Assembly (NCBI GenBank): GCA_003996215.1
Contig: QJPP01007239.1
Coordinates: forward strand, 124,001 to 188,000
Direction of reading: 5' to 3'
DNA: 64,000 nucleotides
Origin: Jaltomata sinuosa
Taxonomy: Eukaryota > Streptophyta > Magnoliopsida > Solanales > Solanaceae
A program made the position numbers and the translations under genes. The notes below the pieces were generated by a model that was not told where the DNA came from, ran no database searches, and saw nothing but the letters and a program-made list of their open reading frames with translations. Shown one piece after another: positions 36,101 to 44,333 of this stretch. The first letter of the stretch is position 1. Each line of letters starts with the position of its first letter.

Positions 36101-37375
36101 AAAATATTAATCTTCAACACCTATTTTGTTTATGATCTTCAATAGACACTTGAATTTCCCCCACTTCTCCAAAATGACTTCCTTTTCTTGAGTATATCCA
36201 CCTGATGCTCATTAGTGTTGTTAAATCCGCTGAAAGTTTTTACTTGCTGACCAATTCTATGTTGAAACGATCAGCATAGTAGACTGGATTCTTAGTTTTT
36301 TTCCATTTTCAGACATGTACTCGCAATAGATTTGAAATGTAAGTCCTCCTGCTCGAATTGCAAGTTTGCAAGAATTCTTCTTATCCATATTACTTCACGT
36401 GTTGATTCCATAGCTGAATAGTACTCTCGTTTGGTTCAACTGTGGAAATGTAACAGTCTTTTGTTTCCTCGAACACCTAAAGAAAATATTTGTTCCGAGG
36501 TACAAAATATAGCTAGATGTGCCAGCCCAATTACTATCACTAAATCCAACTAGCTTGCCTTTTTTGTCCCTTTTATGTTTAAGATGCTTTATTTCCCTTG
36601 AAGATACCATAGAATGCATTTTGCAGCAATAAAATGAACTTTGTTTGTGTCCTTCATGAATTTAGAAAGAATATTTACACAGTGAGTAATGTCGGTCCTT
36701 GTGTGTGCGATATTGGGGATTGAGTTTTAGGAAGCTGGAAACTCTGGAGGGCTGTCCGCCTAAGGTCTGCCCAATTGCCCGAGCCTACGTCATAATTTGT
36801 GGCAGTGGGGGCTTGTGTTTGTGCGATTGTTTGTGTAGGACTTTTTATTTCTTCTTCTGTTGTTCCAAACTTGTCGGAAGACAGATATCAAGACTATACC
36901 CGATGGTTTATAGTTGTTTGTATTTAGTTTCATTACTCCTGCATATATCTAGTTTCAATCTAGAGCTGGCAAATGGGCGGGTCTGGTTGAATTTGGACGA
37001 GTTGAAAATGGATTGAATAAAAACTAGTACTGTTTTTACTTTTTAGTGTCCTTTTGTTCTTTCGAGTTTTCAAATAGAGTTAGAAATAATACTTTTGAGG
37101 CATGTAAATGTAGGTTGATGGAGCATGGTCTGTTATCACCGGAGAGATCAAAGAAGGCATTCGAGAAAAAGCAGAGAAAGCAAAAGCAAATTCGCATGGG
37201 GACTCCTATTAAATCTCCTCCTCCGCGACCATCCATAAGCAAAGCCGAGAGCTCAAAAAAGCAACAGCAAGCATCAAAGAACGGCGATATAAAGGCGAAG
37301 AAACGACTAAAAAGTGATAGTAGTGATGACGACGACGATGATTTCATTCTGAGCCCAAAGAGAAGAAAAGGGTAG
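33119..37375 (+). CDS. Small basic plant-specific protein of unknown function, four exons
   Basis: Exons: 33119-33298, 34863-34976, 35077-35147 and 37114-37375 (627 nt, 208 aa). All junctions are GT-AG and in frame; exon 3 ends inside the Trp codon of EMAEFW. The N-terminal ~95 residues are Ser/Lys/Thr-rich and probably disordered. A conserved-looking core follows: YSLAGQKFDVPEE, REPLRLFYESLSKQIPSSEM, then WLMEHGLLSPERSKKAFEKK. The C-terminus has basic runs, an acidic DDDDDD stretch and a terminal SPKRRKG, suggesting a nuclear protein. I recognise the core as a plant-conserved uncharacterised family but know no function. Intron 1 (1.56 kb) holds tandem repeats and an Au-like SINE; intron 3 (1.97 kb) holds another SINE and a copia fragment. 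Confidence 0.85.
33346..34175 (+). repeat. Intronic tandem repeat, about four units of ~210-260 bp
   Basis: Within intron 1 of the gene starting at 33119, units repeat GAGATCCATTTAGTTCTA (near 33350, 33560, 33780 and 34040), GGTAAAAGATTGAGGT, TTTTTATGCTTCATATTT and TTGATATTCTTGAAAA. The units differ by small indels. Confidence 0.8.
34341..34463 (+). mobile_element. Au-like SINE with target-site duplication
   Basis: Contains GTGGTGTCCAGGCCGCTTGC, CACGGGATACCTGCCACC and CACCAAGGCTAGAACAAG, phrases I associate with the plant Au SINE. The flanks AGTAATGATCTTCTCTTT (34321) and AGTAATGATCTTTCTTT (34464) are a near-perfect direct repeat, marking the insertion. Confidence 0.8.
35655..35785 (+). mobile_element. 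Au-like SINE, second copy
   Basis: Carries the same landmarks (GGTGTCCGTGCCAACTTACG, TACCTGCTACCTCCACCAGC, GTCCACCAAGGCTTGG), more diverged than the first copy. It lies in intron 3 of the gene starting at 33119. Confidence 0.7.
36120..36720 (-). mobile_element. Degraded Ty1/copia retrotransposon fragment (RNase H region)
   Basis: On the minus strand about 36395-36619 reads DKKGKLVGFSDSNWAG, then YLGTNIFF and SRKQKTVTF, matching the pattern of copia RNase H (G-[YF]-S-D-x-[DN]-W-A-G ... SRKQ). The frame is broken and neither LTRs nor the other domains are present. It sits in intron 3 of the 33119 gene. Confidence 0.75.
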
Positions 37376-38954
37376 AAAAAAATTTGCTCTGCATTTGCAA
37401 GAATGATAAGACTAATGGGAGCTATTCTTGATTTTCTGTTATAATTGAAAATGAAAATTCAAATAAATTTTTTATAGTTGACCAACTTGACCAATGGAAC
37501 TATAGTTGTTATAGAAACACAAAATTTCTGTGTAATGTAATAGTACTATTTGTTTAGTTTCCTTTTTCAAGGATTAGGAGATAAATAGGAAGAAGGGTAA
37601 AGCGCTTCCTACAAAGAGGTTCATTTTTGGCGTTCAAACTCACATGCATTTTAATACTTATAAGGCAAAGATAGCTACTAGCAGTGGTGGAGCTAGGGGA
37701 CGCAAGAGGTTTCATTCACATCTCCCTCGTCAAAAAATTATACTGCATATATAAGGTCAAAATTATTTTTTATGTATAAACTTATTATGTTGTGTTTGTT
37801 CATCGAAAAGGAAGTGAATATTTTTCAGATTTCCTTGACAAAGAAATTTAAAACTAAATTATTGTGATAGTATGTATGGCTGGCTATTCACTACTTTAAA
37901 AGGGTTCATTTTAGTCTTACATCTTAAAATGATTACTTTTTTCATATATTAAGGACTAACTGATCATTTTTTTCCTCATACATTAAGAATTATTTCGAAT
38001 ACATGATGATATATATGTATATATGAAGGACTAAAATACACAGAAAATGTGGCTATACAGTTTCAACCCCAATAAAACTCAAAAATGACATGAACAAGTC
38101 AATTGGAAAAACAAAATAATAGAGTCTGTTAGCTTCATTTTCTCTACTGAGATCTCACTCACTCAATGATTCTGGTGAGTTTCCTTTACTGCAGTCTCTC
38201 TTTTATTCTCTTGTTGAAATTACCTAGCTAGCTAGGCCTTTTATCTTTTGGGGTTTCAATTTGGCTCTTATTATTGTTTCCTATTTGTATGATTAGATTG
38301 CTGATCTAAGTTGTGCGGATTCTTCACTTTCATGTCGCACGTGTGTTGGATTCTTCAAAAATACAATACTTTTGGAGAATCAGACATGCACATGTTGAAA
38401 TTTTTGAAGAGTCTGAGCAACATAGCTGATGATTACCATGTCCTAGAAGAAAAGCTTGTTTTGCAATTGCAATGTAATGTGCTTCTATTTGTTCTTTTAA
38501 GGCACCCATTATTAGATATACATGTTCAAAGTATGAAACTTGCAAAACAAAATGACAGTTTACGGGGGTTTTATGTATTTTCTCATCATTTTGTTGCTTT
38601 TTTTACTTTCATACATCTTTTATACATACCATATCTTCAATTATAAAGAAGAATTATCTATTTTGATCAAAATTAATCGCATCGGATGGGGTGGCTATTA
38701 CATCCTTTATGCTGGTGTGTCTAATCGCTTGCCACGATGAAACACTACAACAGCGTAATCCCACATGGAGAGGGGAAGAAAGGTTGTGTCTGATAGACCC
38801 TCGGCTCAAAAGAACGATGAAACACTAGTAACAGGAAAACATCTTCTTCAAAATTCACTGTATGAATATTGATTTCAAATATTTTGTTAAAATATCCCCA
38901 CATGCTAAGTGGCATTCATTTTCAGGATTAGTAGGGGGACTTTAGAAAGAAAGA
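37376..38954. other. Spacer and probable leader before the F-box gene
   Basis: No gene recognised. A MITE relic starts at about 37682 (AGCAGTGGTGGAGCTAGGGG, like the left end of the hAT-like MITE at 25052). Another MITE is annotated at 38306-38425. The sequence around 38160-38190 (TCAATGATTCTG then GTGAGTTTCC) may be an exon-intron edge of the F-box gene's 5' UTR, but I cannot prove it. Confidence 0.45.
38306..38425. mobile_element. 'ATGTTGCTCGGACTC' MITE, copy 3
   Basis: Starts CTAAGTTGTGCGGATTCTTC and ends GAAGAGTCTGAGCAACATAG, with the internal palindrome AAAATACAATACTTTTGGAG. Same family as 11484-11601. Confidence 0.75.
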
Positions 38955-40286
38955 ATGCAGATCTCAATTAGGACAACCGATGGAAAGAAAAAGCAACATG
39001 TCATTTCTATACCCAAAGAAGTTGTTGTTGAGATATTACAAAGAGTACATTGCCAAGATTTGTCTGAAACTTTAAAGAAGGTATGCATGCAGTGGTGTTC
39101 CATTATCTATAGTGGAAGTTTTGCCTACTCACACATTCAGCGCGGAATATCAAAATCCTCATCATCTTTCTCGCAATTTGAAGCAGTTGTTATTAACAGG
39201 ACTGATGATCGACGTTCTGTCACAGTTTCTGCCTTGGAATGGCACAGTTCTTTTCCAAACTATCCACTCCAAGCACATGAAGAAGCTTGGAAGACTAGAT
39301 ACGTGTATACAGTAAATGATGTATTGGGCAGCACAGTATGTATGATATACATGATGAGGGTGAATGCTGTGAATGGTTTCGTCTGTTTTTGGAATTCTGA
39401 TGCTCGTCTCCATGTCGGCAACCCTATCACTAAAGAGTGTTTCACGACTCCACCATATACTTATCTAGGTTATAATGATTTACCACAACTCCGGCTTGTT
39501 GCAGTTGGCTTAGGATTTTGCCAGCTTTCATATGAATACAAGGTGGTTGTTCTTCAGGAAGATGCAAAATATTCTGAAAATGTTGAGATTAAACCATTAG
39601 TTTTAACTGTTGGAACTGACCGTTCATCTTGGAGGTCTCTGAAAGCAATTCCTGATACAAAATTTATTTCGAGAATTGAGACCGCTGCACATGTAAAGGG
39701 GGTATTATATTGGTACTTGGAGAGCTGTACTCTTAAAGATTGGCCACGAGTGGACATGGAGAGTCGTACTCATACAGTTTGGCCACGTCGTAGTAAGACA
39801 ACTAAAAGCCTCGTATGTTTTGATGTAACTAAAGAAGAAGTTGAAATGATTATGGTTCCAGCTGAAATTGATAGCGTGGAAGGAGGAGGCCAGTATGTAA
39901 CTAGTATTGCAGAAAAGGGAGGAAAGCTTTGTTTGATAAACACAAGTTATGGTCCTATCTGTTCCCTCTTGATCCAGGTATACGTTGCACATAGTACTAC
40001 TGATTTGAGTAGCTTAAATTCATGGAACAAAGAGTTCACTGTGACCGTTCCTAATATGGCATACGATATAAGTGTGACGCGGTTGTTCGTCTTGATTGTT
40101 ACTGATGAGCTGTTGGTGATTCGACTTACTGATAGATATGAAATCTATGGATTTATCGATATAGCAACTGGAATGCTGTTGAGTGTATTTTCTCTGAATT
40201 GCTCTGATATTGTTATCCCTTATGTGCCAAGTTTGGTTACTCTTTTCCATCGCCCACCACGTTTGAACTCTTCTTTTAGGTGCTAG
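38955..40286 (+). CDS. F-box protein with F-box-associated domain, intronless
   Basis: One uninterrupted 443-aa frame. Residues about 18-55 are an F-box (ISIPKEVVVEILQRVHCQDL, then LKKVCMQWCSIIYS), the segment that binds Skp1/ASK in an SCF ubiquitin ligase. The rest resembles the F-box-associated type 1/3 region: VNGFVCFWNSDARLHVGNP at about 140-160, a GLGFCQLSYEYKVVVL strand, VKGVLYWYLE, and LVCFDVTKEEVEMIMVP. These C-terminal regions recruit the substrate, which is unknown. The ATG at 38955 puts the F-box at the usual N-terminal position. No frameshift or early stop. F-box genes of this class turn over fast, so a one-to-one name cannot be given. Confidence 0.88.
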   Translation: MQISIRTTDGKKKQHVISIPKEVVVEILQRVHCQDLSETLKKVCMQWCSIIYSGSFAYSHIQRGISKSSSSFSQFEAVVINRTDDRRSVTVSALEWHSSFPNYPLQAHEEAWKTRYVYTVNDVLGSTVCMIYMMRVNAVNGFVCFWNSDARLHVGNPITKECFTTPPYTYLGYNDLPQLRLVAVGLGFCQLSYEYKVVVLQEDAKYSENVEIKPLVLTVGTDRSSWRSLKAIPDTKFISRIETAAHVKGVLYWYLESCTLKDWPRVDMESRTHTVWPRRSKTTKSLVCFDVTKEEVEMIMVPAEIDSVEGGGQYVTSIAEKGGKLCLINTSYGPICSLLIQVYVAHSTTDLSSLNSWNKEFTVTVPNMAYDISVTRLFVLIVTDELLVIRLTDRYEIYGFIDIATGMLLSVFSLNCSDIVIPYVPSLVTLFHRPPRLNSSFRC

Positions 40287-41820
40287 ACTAGACTACACTA
40301 GATTGCAATTCATGTCTTTTCTCTTGTTATCAGGTTTCGGCTTATCATAATAAATTTCATTTTTTCAGATACAAGAAAGGTATAAGTTTTTTTTTATATA
40401 GTTGTTGTATGACAAACTTCAAAATTGGTGTTGCTATACAAGTATTCAACTACAACGGTGTACCATGTATTAATGCTTTGAGATAATCATCTTCACATAC
40501 ATTATTTATGTTGTTCAGACTTTTAAATTTGTCGTTGGGTGCATGTCTAATTCTTTTAAGTAGTGTATTTTTAAAAGATTTTTGAGACATAGCTTAATAT
40601 ATATAGTATTCGTCAATTCTTGTGAATTTCCAGTGTGCAAAGAAAAAAGAGTGTTTGAAAAAATTGCTCTATATTCTCCTTGTACCAAATGAGTGTTATG
40701 TACCAAAATAAGAAGCAAGACTTTATCAGCTCCTGTCTTTGTGTTCATTCTCTGCGTTGTACATTCTAGCAAACAAACGGCATAGACGCTAGCTCTGTGG
40801 TATGCCTCAGTTTTCAGTATGCACATCCTAGTGGCTTACAGTCAAATTTTAATAAGAGGCCTTAAATATATGCACATACGCACAAAAATAATAAGTAATA
40901 ATTTAGAGTTGTAATTTAGAGTGGCTTAAAGTCAAATTTTGTTCTTACATGCTATTTCTGTCTAGTGTAGTATTCTTAAAAGACATTAAGCCTTTAACTT
41001 CACATAGTAAAATTATTATTTATGAAAGTAAGGATTAATTCTAGTTAGTAAGATGCTAGTCATATGTTTGCAATGCATTATCTTGGATATTGTTGTAAAA
41101 ACTTTATTTATTAATATGAATATTTGAGTTGTTTAATTCAAAGCGCTAAAATAAAGATAGTTCTTCTTTCTGTCTTTTTTAATTTAAATTTTGTATCTTT
41201 TATTTTTTATAATCTTTAATATTATTTTAAGTGAAATTAAAATTTTTTGGGGCCTCAAAATTTACTAGTCTAATCAATTGAAATTGCGCTCGTCTTTAAC
41301 AATTTTAGTACTCAATAGCAAGGATAGCTACTACCTCCCAAGAGCGTGGCCTATTGGTCAGTGAAATGGGAAGAAAGTCATCATGAAGTCTCTCAAGTTC
41401 AAATCTCAACCTGATCGAAGATAATAATCTGCTTATAGTTTGTGTTTACTTAATCAATTTGAACAACATATACTTTTGCTAATACTGGTGAAGATGAAAG
41501 TACAAAGTGAAAAAATTGAAGTGTGTGTAAGCTGATCGGACACTACCGCTACAATAAACAAAAAGATAGCTACTGCCACTTGTCATTAATAAACTCAATA
41601 ATGACAAAGATATAGTAGTTGATAACATGTAACACCATAATATGATAAAGTGTACATTGAGTATCTCAGTGTTAGCACTGGCCATACTAGCAGATGTATC
41701 AGAGCTTTGATTATATAATGCAATATAGCATAAGGTTCATGAACCTGAATTTTTCACATGTGAATGGAGCAGAAGAAATGGAGGATTTAATCACATCATA
41801 TTTTAGATTCCCCAAAACCT
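40287..41820. other. Intergenic spacer with a SINE-like relic
   Basis: 3' flank of the F-box gene followed by AT-rich spacer. A SINE-like segment is annotated at 41326-41470. No coding gene recognised. Confidence 0.5.
41326..41470 (+). mobile_element. tRNA-derived SINE-like element
   Basis: AGCGTGGCCTATTGGTCAGT resembles a Pol III A box region and AAGTTCAAATCTCAACC a B box about 50 bp later, the layout of a tRNA-derived SINE head. The tail is not clear. Confidence 0.45.
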
Positions 41821-42247
41821 GATTTTTTCGTTTTTTCGTGAACGTTAGTCTATGAATTTTGTGCGATATGTGTGTCCGGCTTTTTTCATTCAAATTTTGT
41901 GGGTGCGTCCATGACGACCTATTAAATGATGCATATTGTTTTCGAAAGGTGGACGTAGCTTTTTTTTTTTTACTTGATATGAGCCACGAAACAGGAAATG
42001 AAGATTTTTTTTTTATTTTTCGTGTATGTTAGTCCATGAATTTTGTGCAATATGTACGTCCGGCCGTGTTTTCGCTCAAATTTTGTGAATGCGTCCGTGA
42101 TGACCTATTAAATGATGCGCATTATTTTCGAAAGACCGACGTAGATTTTTTTACTAGATATGAGCCACGAAACATGAAATGAGGATTTTTTTTATTTTTC
42201 TTGTGTGTTAGTCCATGAATTTTGTGGGATATGTGTGTCTGGTCGTG
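41821..42247 (+). repeat. Dispersed copy of the 180-bp repeat (about 2.3 units, plus orientation)
   Basis: Contains GTTAGTCCATGAATTTTGTG twice, GCGTCCATGACGACCTATTA, GATGCGCATT, and CACGAAACAGGAAATGA. It matches the edge variant of the 12.9-19.0 kb array (CCTATTAAATGATGC; ACTTGATATGAG in place of CGAGTACAAACGAGG) better than its centre. Confidence 0.88.
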
Positions 42248-42249
42248 TT

Positions 42250-42412
42250 TTCGCTCCGATGTCCACATTGGAGCCCCGACTAATCCGAATCGCGCACTGC
42301 AAGACCCACCCTGGGGTTGACACTCCCAACATGATTTTCTCCATACCTAGTACTCAAACCCGTGAACTCTAATTAAGGGTGGAGCAGTCCCACCATTACA
42401 CCATAATCCATG
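42250..42412 (-). mobile_element. tRNA-derived Solanaceae SINE, minus strand
   Basis: Read on the minus strand, GGTGTAATGGTGGGACTGC acts as an A-box region and CACGGGTTTGAGTACTAGG as a B-box region, followed by a body containing GATTCGGATTAGTCGGGGCT. The element at 52885-53045 has the same plan (…CGAATCTGGATTTAGTCGGG…). It abuts the inner end of the 180-bp repeat copy. Confidence 0.65.
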
Positions 42413-42413
42413 T

Positions 42414-42670
42414 TACTCCCTTTGTCCAACAATACTTGTCCATGTTACTAAAAATAGATGTCCAGCAATACTTGTCCAATTTAGAAAATCAATGAATAAT
42501 TACCGATTTTACCCTTGCTATTAAATACTATTCATTACTCAATGTATTTCCCAAAATATCAAATTTATTTATTCAAAGGGTGATATAGTAAAATTATTTC
42601 TTTTATTTATTATTTTTTAATCTACGTGTCAAGTCAATAGTGAACAAGTACTGTTTGGAGGAAGGGAGTA
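42414..42670. mobile_element. Stowaway/mariner-like MITE
   Basis: Left end ACTCCCTTTGTCCAACAATA, with ACTTGTCC, mirrors the right end GAACAAGTACTG…GGAGGAAGGGAGTA. The core is AT-rich and non-coding. Inserted in the ERF gene's upstream region. Confidence 0.75.
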
Positions 42671-42775
42671 ATTGATATATAGTACCAAGTTGATCAAAAG
42701 TAGAAATTAATGAGGTCTACTAGAATCACCAAATTTAATTCTTCCATGCATGGGGTCCCCTAATATCTACCCCAC

Positions 42776-42820
42776 CCTCCATCCCCACCCCCACCCCCAC
42801 CCCCACCCCCAACCCCCACA
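42776..42820 (-). promoter_or_regulatory. C-rich tract (CCCCCA)n, potential G-quadruplex on the minus strand
   Basis: Seven C-runs of 4-5 separated by single A or AA/T bases lie just upstream of TATATATATAG (42827-42837) and about 50-90 bp before the ERF ATG. On the minus strand this gives at least six G4-G5 runs with 1-2-base loops, which meets the usual criterion for a stable quadruplex. Confidence 0.6.
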
Positions 42821-42824
42821 ATTG

Positions 42825-42837
42825 TTATATATATAGA
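42825..42837 (+). promoter_or_regulatory. TATA box of the ERF gene
   Basis: TTATATATATAGAG about 35-40 bp before the ATG at 42869. The 5' UTR would be very short unless transcription starts further up. Confidence 0.5.
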
Positions 42838-42868
42838 GAACTTGTTTCTTGAATGAATTGAAAAAAAA

Positions 42869-43521
42869 ATGGAAGGAAAGAAGAAAAAAAGAAATGGAGA
42901 GAAAGTATTATACAAAGGTGTACGTATGAGGAATTGGGGAAAATGGGTATCAGAAATACGTGAGCCTCGTAAAAAATCTCGTATTTGGCTTGGTACTTTT
43001 TCTACACCTGAAATGGCAGCTCGAGCTCATGATGTTGCGGCTTTATCCATCAAAGGTACATAACACGTTTCATGTTCCAATTTATGTGACGTTATTTTCT
43101 TAGTATAGTCCCGTTTCATCGTACAAATGGTACCGAATTCAAAACATATTAGTAATATGTATGACTATCTCATCTGAAAACAGGTGATGCTGCAATCCTC
43201 AACTTTCCAGAACTTGCACGTTATCTTCCAAGACCCGCGTCACTAAGCCCCCGCGACATTCAAGCCGCAGCAGCTTCTATGAAAAACTTCGATTCTTTAT
43301 CATCAGCAGCAATAACATCGTACGATTTGGGGACGACGTCAGAAGAATTGTCCCAAATCATCGAGCTGCCACGACTCGAAACTTGTATTGATGACTCGTT
43401 TGATCAGCTAAGAGATGAGTTATTGTATGTTGACGACTTGGTGGATGAGTGGTTATATCCTAACAATGAAGAAATAATTTCAAGTTGTTTTGAGCTGTCT
43501 AATTTTTTGTGGAATTATTAA
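42869..43521 (+). CDS. DREB-type AP2/ERF transcription factor, two exons
   Basis: Exons: 42869-43055 and 43184-43521 (525 nt, 174 aa); the donor AAAG|GTACAT and acceptor CAG|GTGATG rejoin as [11 protein letters not shown] basic N-terminus ([12 protein letters not shown]) precedes the AP2 domain at about 15-72: [49 protein letters not shown]. The V and E at domain positions 14 and 19 (WVSEIRE) and [20 protein letters not shown] after the domain fit DREB group III/A-4. AP2 domains bind DRE/GCC-type promoter elements in the nucleus. The C-terminus is acidic ([15 protein letters not shown]), the usual activation region. The intron inside the AP2 domain is unusual for this group, most of whose members lack introns. 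The gene sits between inverted pieces of the 180-bp repeat. Confidence 0.9.
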
Positions 43522-43659
43522 ATGTAATAAGCATATGCAATATCATTAATGTTAATAATTGGGGGTTGAGGTACTCGCTTTGCCATCCTGACTAATTCGA
43601 ATTCGAGCAGCATTTTCGATCAAAAATTTCCAATCAAAATTTTTCAAGCCATATATACA

Positions 43660-43952
43660 CGGTCGGATGCACATATCTCAGAAAATTTATGGATGGTAAA
43701 AATCAAAAAAAAAATCTCATTTCTTGTTTCGGGCCTCATATAAAGTAAAAAAAAGTTATGTCCGCCTTTTCAAAACAATGCGCATCATTTAATAGGTCGT
43801 CCCGAATGCTCCCAAAAAATTTGAGCGAAAACACGGCCGGATGCACATAATCCAAAAAATTAACACACGAAAAAAAAAAAAAAAAAAAACCATTTCCTGT
43901 TTCAAACCTCATATCGAGTAAAAAAGAACTACGTCCACCTTTCCAATCAAAC
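43660..43952 (-). repeat. Dispersed copy of the 180-bp repeat (about 1.6 units, minus orientation)
   Basis: Reverse-complement matches to the edge variant: GCGCATCATTTAATAGGTCG, CATTTCCTGTTTC, CCTCATATCGAGTAAAAAAG, and TTTGAGCGAAAACACGGCCG, the last mirroring GGCCGTGTTTTCGCTCAAAT at about 42062. Orientation is opposite to the copy at 41821-42247 on the other side of the ERF gene. Confidence 0.88.
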
Positions 43953-44193
43953 TTTATGAATATGGGCTTGTCAGGCCCATATTAGTCCAACCAAACTAGA
44001 GCCCAATATCTATTCAAACCAGATCCTTCTCTTACCCAAATATTTGAATTTATTTTGCAGTTATATATACATTTAATAATCACATCCTAATTCCTACCCA
44101 ACAACAACAAAAAATATACAAATAAATAAATAAATTATCACATAACCAATAAACACTAAATAAATAATAATTAAATTGTAAAAAATAATAATC

Positions 44194-44286
44194 TACATTG
44201 CTCGAGCTATTCAAAATTGTTGCCTTACGATAGTTAGGATTCAACCCACACATGACAACATTTTTGAAAAGTCTGCACAATATAGA
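44194..44286. mobile_element. 'ATGTTGCTCGGACTC' MITE, copy 4 (decayed)
   Basis: ACATTGCTCGAGCTATTC at the left and TTTTTGAAAAGTCTGCACAATATAG at the right resemble the family ends; the core is shortened. It lies in the 3' flank of the SWIM-RING gene. Confidence 0.55.
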
Positions 44287-44333
44287 AAAAACAAATAATT
44301 TTACAACCATTCTTGATTATTTCTGAGCCCTGA

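Larger units (their letters stand above)
43522..44333. other. Spacer between ERF and SWIM-RING genes, mostly repeats
   Basis: Contains the inverted 180-bp-repeat copies (43660-43952), a 25-bp near-palindrome (43959-43983) and a MITE relic (44194-44286). No gene. Confidence 0.6.

Noticed and set aside
36699..37016. 105-aa plus-strand frame in intron 3 of the 33119 gene
   Set aside because: It lies in transposon-derived intron sequence next to the copia fragment and has no family resemblance.
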